Of a stretch of DNA of 64,000 bases, positions 60,523 through 64,000 are shown piece by piece. This stretch comes from Halopenitus sp041821145 (lineage in GTDB: Archaea; Halobacteriota; Halobacteria; Halobacteriales; Haloferacaceae): positions 56,765 through 120,764 of the forward strand of contig NZ_JBGUBC010000010.1 of the NCBI RefSeq assembly GCF_041821145.1, written 5' to 3'. How positions within the stretch are numbered: the stretch's first letter is position 1; the number at the start of each line of letters is the position of its first letter. Under the pieces are notes generated by a model. It made no database searches. It had not been told where the DNA came from and saw nothing but the letters and a program-made list of their open reading frames with translations. A program made the translations under genes and the position numbers.

Positions 60523-61377
60523 TTATAATTGTTTTTTCCGTTGTAATAACTGTGTCCGAAGTACTGATGGCAAAGATGGTCGTACAAAATTAAATGCAAA
60601 TTCGTCTCTCGGTATTTGATAAAGTCTCAGTAGTTGAGGTAGCATTCGAACCCGATACCACCGGAGACTGATTTTATCGATGGTTTGTTTCAAGAAAAAC
60701 ATAGCATCTTGATCTATTTCTCGCTCATTCCGTAGGGCTTGTGTATCATTATACGATTGTTCTGAATGTTTTATTATTTTTCGATCTGGATGATTTCGAT
60801 CCGCCGAAATAATTCTATCGAGTCGATACCAATCATACTGTTCAGCTAGATCAAGCCAAAACTCATAATCCATCGAATATTCCCGGTCTTCGTTTAGGCG
60901 ATTCTCGTCAACGACATACCCCCGAAAAAACACGGATGGTTGGATAATATAGCATATTCTTTCAAGCTTTTTTTTATTGAAACGAGGAATATAATGTGAT
61001 CGAAGTAGTTCACTGGCAGGACCTATTAAAAGTGCATGCCCGAATACAATATCAGCATCAGTTTGTTTGAAAGCGTTGACAACATCGTCTATTGTTCTTT
61101 TAAAAACATATACGTCGTCTGAATTTATCCATCCAACAATATCGGAATTCACCCGATCAAATCCTTTGTTTATTGCGTGACTTTGTCCACGATCTGGTTC
61201 TGATATCCATTCTATGTCGTCATATTCATTGAGGATATCTATAGTACCATCGTTCGATCCCCCATCAATAACGTGATGTGTAAGGTTTTCATACCGTTGT
61301 TGTTGAACTGACTCAATTGTTTCTTGAATATACTGTGCTTGATTATACGAAGGAGTAACAATAGAAACTGAATTCAT
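60523..61377 (-). CDS. Glycosyltransferase, GT2 type
   Basis: This 284-residue cytoplasmic transferase begins SVSIVTPSYNQAQYIQETIESV and shows HHVIDGGSNDGTIDIL, then WISEPDRGQSHAINKGFDR and VGWINSDDVYVFK, the DXD-like site. The gene is strikingly AT-rich for this genome, suggesting recent transfer. Confidence 0.88.
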   Translation of the reverse strand: MNSVSIVTPSYNQAQYIQETIESVQQQRYENLTHHVIDGGSNDGTIDILNEYDDIEWISEPDRGQSHAINKGFDRVNSDIVGWINSDDVYVFKRTIDDVVNAFKQTDADIVFGHALLIGPASELLRSHYIPRFNKKKLERICYIIQPSVFFRGYVVDENRLNEDREYSMDYEFWLDLAEQYDWYRLDRIISADRNHPDRKIIKHSEQSYNDTQALRNEREIDQDAMFFLKQTIDKISLRWYRVRMLPQLLRLYQIPRDEFAFNFVRPSLPSVLRTQLLQRKKQL

Positions 61378-61530
61378 GATCTAGATTATAATTACCGTTC
61401 GTTCTACTTCATAGCGTGATTTTACAGGATATATGCTTGTTGATCAGTAGTCACCCTATTGATTTCCCGGACTACCTATTAACAACTATCAATAGAAAGA
61501 TTAAACCAAGAACATCCTTCAGATGCCTTC

Positions 61531-62592
61531 ATGGATATCGGTAAAAGGCTCGCCGAACGCCCCGTGTTTGTGACAGGGGCCGACGGTTTTGTTGGTTCTC
61601 ATCTTGTTGATAAATTGATTAAACAGGGAGCAGACGTTCACGCGTTCGTTCGAGCGACCTCCAGTGGAGACTTAAAGAACATCCGGTACCACGCGGAGGA
61701 ACTAACACTCCATCGTGGTGACCTCCGAGATAAACACTCTGTCGAATCAGCACTCAAGGCACTAAAACCTCACAGTGATTCGCTGATCTTCCATCTCGGC
61801 GCGCAAGCTCACGTGGGTGAATCATGGCAACGACCGTACGAAACTGTCGATACAAATATCACCGGCACGCTGAATCTTCTCCAGTCTGTCGTCGATCTCG
61901 ATCTAGACATTGCGAAGTTCGATACCGCGGGGACCAGTGAGGAATACGGAAACATCAAAGAGGAAATGGCCGAGAAACACGAGTTCGACGGTGACGACCG
62001 CGTCCTTCTCAGCGAACGATCGCCGGTCAACCCGACGAGCGTCTACGCGACATCGAAGCTGGCTGCGGACTTTCTCACCATGAACTACCACGACGCGTAC
62101 GGCCTCCCGACCGTCACGACGCGGATGTTCAACAATTACGGACCGCGGCAGAACCCGCGATACATCACCGGAACGATCATCACGCAGGCGCTCGAACGTA
62201 ACATCGTCGAACTCGGGAACCTGACCCCCAAACGAGACCTCTGTTACGTCTCCGATGGCGTTCGTGGTCACCTACACGTCGCGCTCGAAGGAAACCCGGG
62301 TGAGCAGTATGTCTACGGGTATGGGGAGAACCTCTCGATGCGCGAATGGACGGAGATGATCCTCGATGTGGGTACTGAACACGGCTATTGGGAGACTCCG
62401 GAGATCGTTCAGGATGATGATCGTTTCCGTCCCGGTGACAGCGACGTCGAAGAACTTCTTGTCGGATACGAGAAGCTCAACGAGGAAACCGGCTGGGAAC
62501 CGGAAGTCTCCTGGCGTGAGGGTATACGACGAACCATCGAGTGGTATGCGCACAATCCCGACAGCTGGTACGGCCGGGTGGATTGGCGATGA
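61531..62592 (+). CDS. GDP-mannose 4,6-dehydratase-like SDR
   Basis: This 353-residue extended SDR has FVTGADGFVGSHLVDKL, GAQAHVGESWQRPYET and the dehydratase-type TAGTSEEYGN, then SVYATSKLAADFL. The C-terminus FRPGDSDVEELLVGYEKL resembles GDP-mannose dehydratases. It overlaps the GDP-fucose-synthase-like gene by four bases. It could instead be a dTDP- or UDP-sugar dehydratase. Confidence 0.75.
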   Translation: MDIGKRLAERPVFVTGADGFVGSHLVDKLIKQGADVHAFVRATSSGDLKNIRYHAEELTLHRGDLRDKHSVESALKALKPHSDSLIFHLGAQAHVGESWQRPYETVDTNITGTLNLLQSVVDLDLDIAKFDTAGTSEEYGNIKEEMAEKHEFDGDDRVLLSERSPVNPTSVYATSKLAADFLTMNYHDAYGLPTVTTRMFNNYGPRQNPRYITGTIITQALERNIVELGNLTPKRDLCYVSDGVRGHLHVALEGNPGEQYVYGYGENLSMREWTEMILDVGTEHGYWETPEIVQDDDRFRPGDSDVEELLVGYEKLNEETGWEPEVSWREGIRRTIEWYAHNPDSWYGRVDWR

Positions 62593-63551
62593 GTAGTCAG
62601 GGATACTGGGACGACAAGACGGCCATGGTCACCGGCGGGGCCGGCTTCCTCGGGAGCCACCTCGTCGAGGATCTCGAATCCCGGTCGGACTCGGTTGACG
62701 TCTTCGTTCCACGAAGTCACGACTACGACCTCCGAGAAAAAGCGGACATCAAACGGGCTTTCGAGGATTCACAAGCGAACATCGTGATCCACCTCGCGGC
62801 AACGGTCGGCGGGATCGGGGCGAATCGAGAGAAGCCTGGCCGATACTTCTACGACAACGCCGTGATGGGTATCGAACTGATCGAACAGGCGCGACAGTTC
62901 GATGTCGAGAAGTTCACCATCCTCGGGACGATCTGTGCGTACCCCAAGCATACGCCGGTTCCGTTCGAGGAAGAGAACCTCTTCGACGGCTATCCTGAAG
63001 AGACGAACGCCCCCTACGGTATCGCGAAGAAGGCGCTGCTCACACAGTCTCGAGCGTATCGGAAACAGTGGGATTTCAACAGCATCTATCTCCTTCCAGT
63101 GAACTTATATGGCCCTCGTGACGATTTCGACCTGGAGACGTCACACGTCATCCCGGCCATCGTTCGGAAGTGTATCGAAGCGAGAGAACGAGGCGACGAC
63201 GCGATTACTGCGTGGGGAACGGGCGAGCCTACTCGAGAGTTCCTCTACGTGAAGGACGCGGCTGAGGGGATTCTCGATGCGACAGAGCGATACGATTCTT
63301 CTGACCCTGTCAATCTTGGGAGTGGCGAGGAGATCTCGATCCGGGAACTGATCGATGTCATCGTTGAAGAGACCGGATTCGAAGGGACTGTGAAGTGGGA
63401 CACCTCGAAGCCGGACGGACAGCCACGACGAAAACTGGATACATCCCGAGCGAAGCAGCGATTCGACTGGGAGTCGTCGACGAATTTTCGGGATGGACTC
63501 CGAGAAACGATCGACTGGTACGAGGATAATCGGCAAGATCTTCATGAGTGA
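62589..63551 (+). CDS. fcl: GDP-L-fucose synthase-like epimerase/reductase
   Basis: This 320-residue SDR has MVTGGAGFLGSHLVEDL, the fucose-synthase signatures HLAATVGGIGANREKPG and GTICAYPKHTPVPF, and YGIAKKALL (YxxxK). It converts a 4-keto-6-deoxy GDP-sugar to a 6-deoxyhexose. The start at 62589 overlaps the previous stop (ATGA). It overlaps the next gene by eight bases. Confidence 0.85.
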   Translation: MSSQGYWDDKTAMVTGGAGFLGSHLVEDLESRSDSVDVFVPRSHDYDLREKADIKRAFEDSQANIVIHLAATVGGIGANREKPGRYFYDNAVMGIELIEQARQFDVEKFTILGTICAYPKHTPVPFEEENLFDGYPEETNAPYGIAKKALLTQSRAYRKQWDFNSIYLLPVNLYGPRDDFDLETSHVIPAIVRKCIEARERGDDAITAWGTGEPTREFLYVKDAAEGILDATERYDSSDPVNLGSGEEISIRELIDVIVEETGFEGTVKWDTSKPDGQPRRKLDTSRAKQRFDWESSTNFRDGLRETIDWYEDNRQDLHE

Positions 63552-64000
63552 GTGGATCCCGAAGGAGGAGTGGGAAACGATCGTTCGGAACGTGCCGATC
63601 GTATCGGTCGATCTGGTGGTGAAACGTTCGGATGGAATCGTGCTCGGAAAGAGGACTAACGAGCCGGCGAAGGGCGAGTGGTTCGTTCCCGGTGGCCGAG
63701 TCCAAAAAAGTGAAGCCCGAATTGAGGCTGTCCATCGAATCGCTAAAGAGGAACTTGGCATCTCGGTTAAAGTAAGTGAGTCCCTCGGAGCATTCGAACA
63801 CCGATACGAGACTTCAGATATTGAGAGGGTGGAAACAAAACACTATCTCGCAAATGGATATATTGTGGAAGTGGATTCGGGTAGGATTCAGCCTGACGAT
63901 CAGCACGGGGAGATACAAGTATTCGAGTCAGCTCCCGATTCTCTTCATCCGTATATTCGAGCGTATGCTGATTCGTCGGAGACGATATTCGATTGGTTGT
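63544..64000 (+). CDS. gmm: GDP-mannose mannosyl hydrolase-like Nudix protein (partial, 3' end outside window)
   Basis: The visible 152 residues match the GDP-mannose mannosyl hydrolase form of Nudix: NVPIVSVDLVVKRSDGIVLG, then KGEWFVPGGRVQKSE and AVHRIAKEELGI. In the Nudix box (G51-x5-E57, then RIAKEELG) the usual first Glu is replaced, as in E. coli Gmm. The end lies beyond the window. Its order after a dehydratase-like gene and fcl is that of bacterial colanic-acid clusters. Confidence 0.82.
   Translation, partial: MSEWIPKEEWETIVRNVPIVSVDLVVKRSDGIVLGKRTNEPAKGEWFVPGGRVQKSEARIEAVHRIAKEELGISVKVSESLGAFEHRYETSDIERVETKHYLANGYIVEVDSGRIQPDDQHGEIQVFESAPDSLHPYIRAYADSSETIFDWL

Overview
The window is from a haloarchaeon, most likely a Halorubrum-like member of the Haloferacales. 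The base composition is GC-rich and the predicted proteins are acidic. Exported proteins carry twin-arginine lipoprotein signals, one substrate-binding protein ends in a PGF-CTERM anchor, regulators are of the bacterio-opsin-activator (HTH_10) type, and TATA-like boxes lie about 25-30 bp before many start codons, as in leaderless archaeal genes. Genus is inferred from style only; there is no rRNA.

Layout. 1-2.65 kb: cobalamin-type ABC importer (btuD partial, btuC, divergent btuF). 2.7-4.3 kb: tightly overlapped srp19-gar1-21-codon ORF-presenilin-like protease. 4.4-15.5 kb: mostly single genes, including tRNA-Ser, a SerB-like phosphatase, halocyanin, a DUF483-like protein, a divergent hydrolase/phosphoribosyltransferase pair, a CBS-HPF-like fusion, a PNPOx-like protein, a NarO-like cysteine regulator and DNA polymerase X. 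15.5-21.1 kb: a mobile-element zone with a tnpB 3' relic that keeps omega-RNA-like hairpins, a histidine-kinase relic, a large REC-PAS kinase and one intact solitary TnpB. 21.1-24.0 kb: small membrane and zinc proteins plus a TauE-type permease. 24.2-31.85 kb: nitrous-oxide reductase cluster (HiPIP-like lipoprotein, nosZ, membrane protein, nosD, nosF, nosY, nosL), with a cysteine-rich mini-ORF and 30-bp tandem repeats before nosL. 31.9-46 kb: cysteine synthase, a DUF433/DUF5615 toxin-antitoxin pair, a UbiB-like kinase, an operon of CARDB-like protein, RND transporter and TrkA_C protein with a divergent regulator, universal stress proteins (one a relic of a permease fusion) and a second REC-PAS kinase. 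46-64 kb: surface-glycan locus with an STT3/AglB-like transferase, a polyprenyl-phosphate sugar transferase, nucleotide-sugar enzymes, a formyltransferase and deacetylase, a decayed IS6-type element, glycosyltransferases, a Wzy-like polymerase, and finally a gmd-like/fcl/gmm run cut by the window edge.

How it fits together. The nos cluster, halocyanin, HiPIP-like protein and NarO-like regulator point to anaerobic respiration on N2O. Four promoters (the 23.6 kb membrane gene, the nos cluster, the RND operon and its divergent regulator) each carry an AACATGTT-centred palindrome just upstream of an AT-rich TATA-like element, suggesting a shared control signal. The 46-64 kb block would make, modify and transfer a deoxysugar- or uronate-containing glycan. 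No CRISPR array, rRNA or replication origin was seen. All functions are read from sequence and remembered family motifs; no database search was run.
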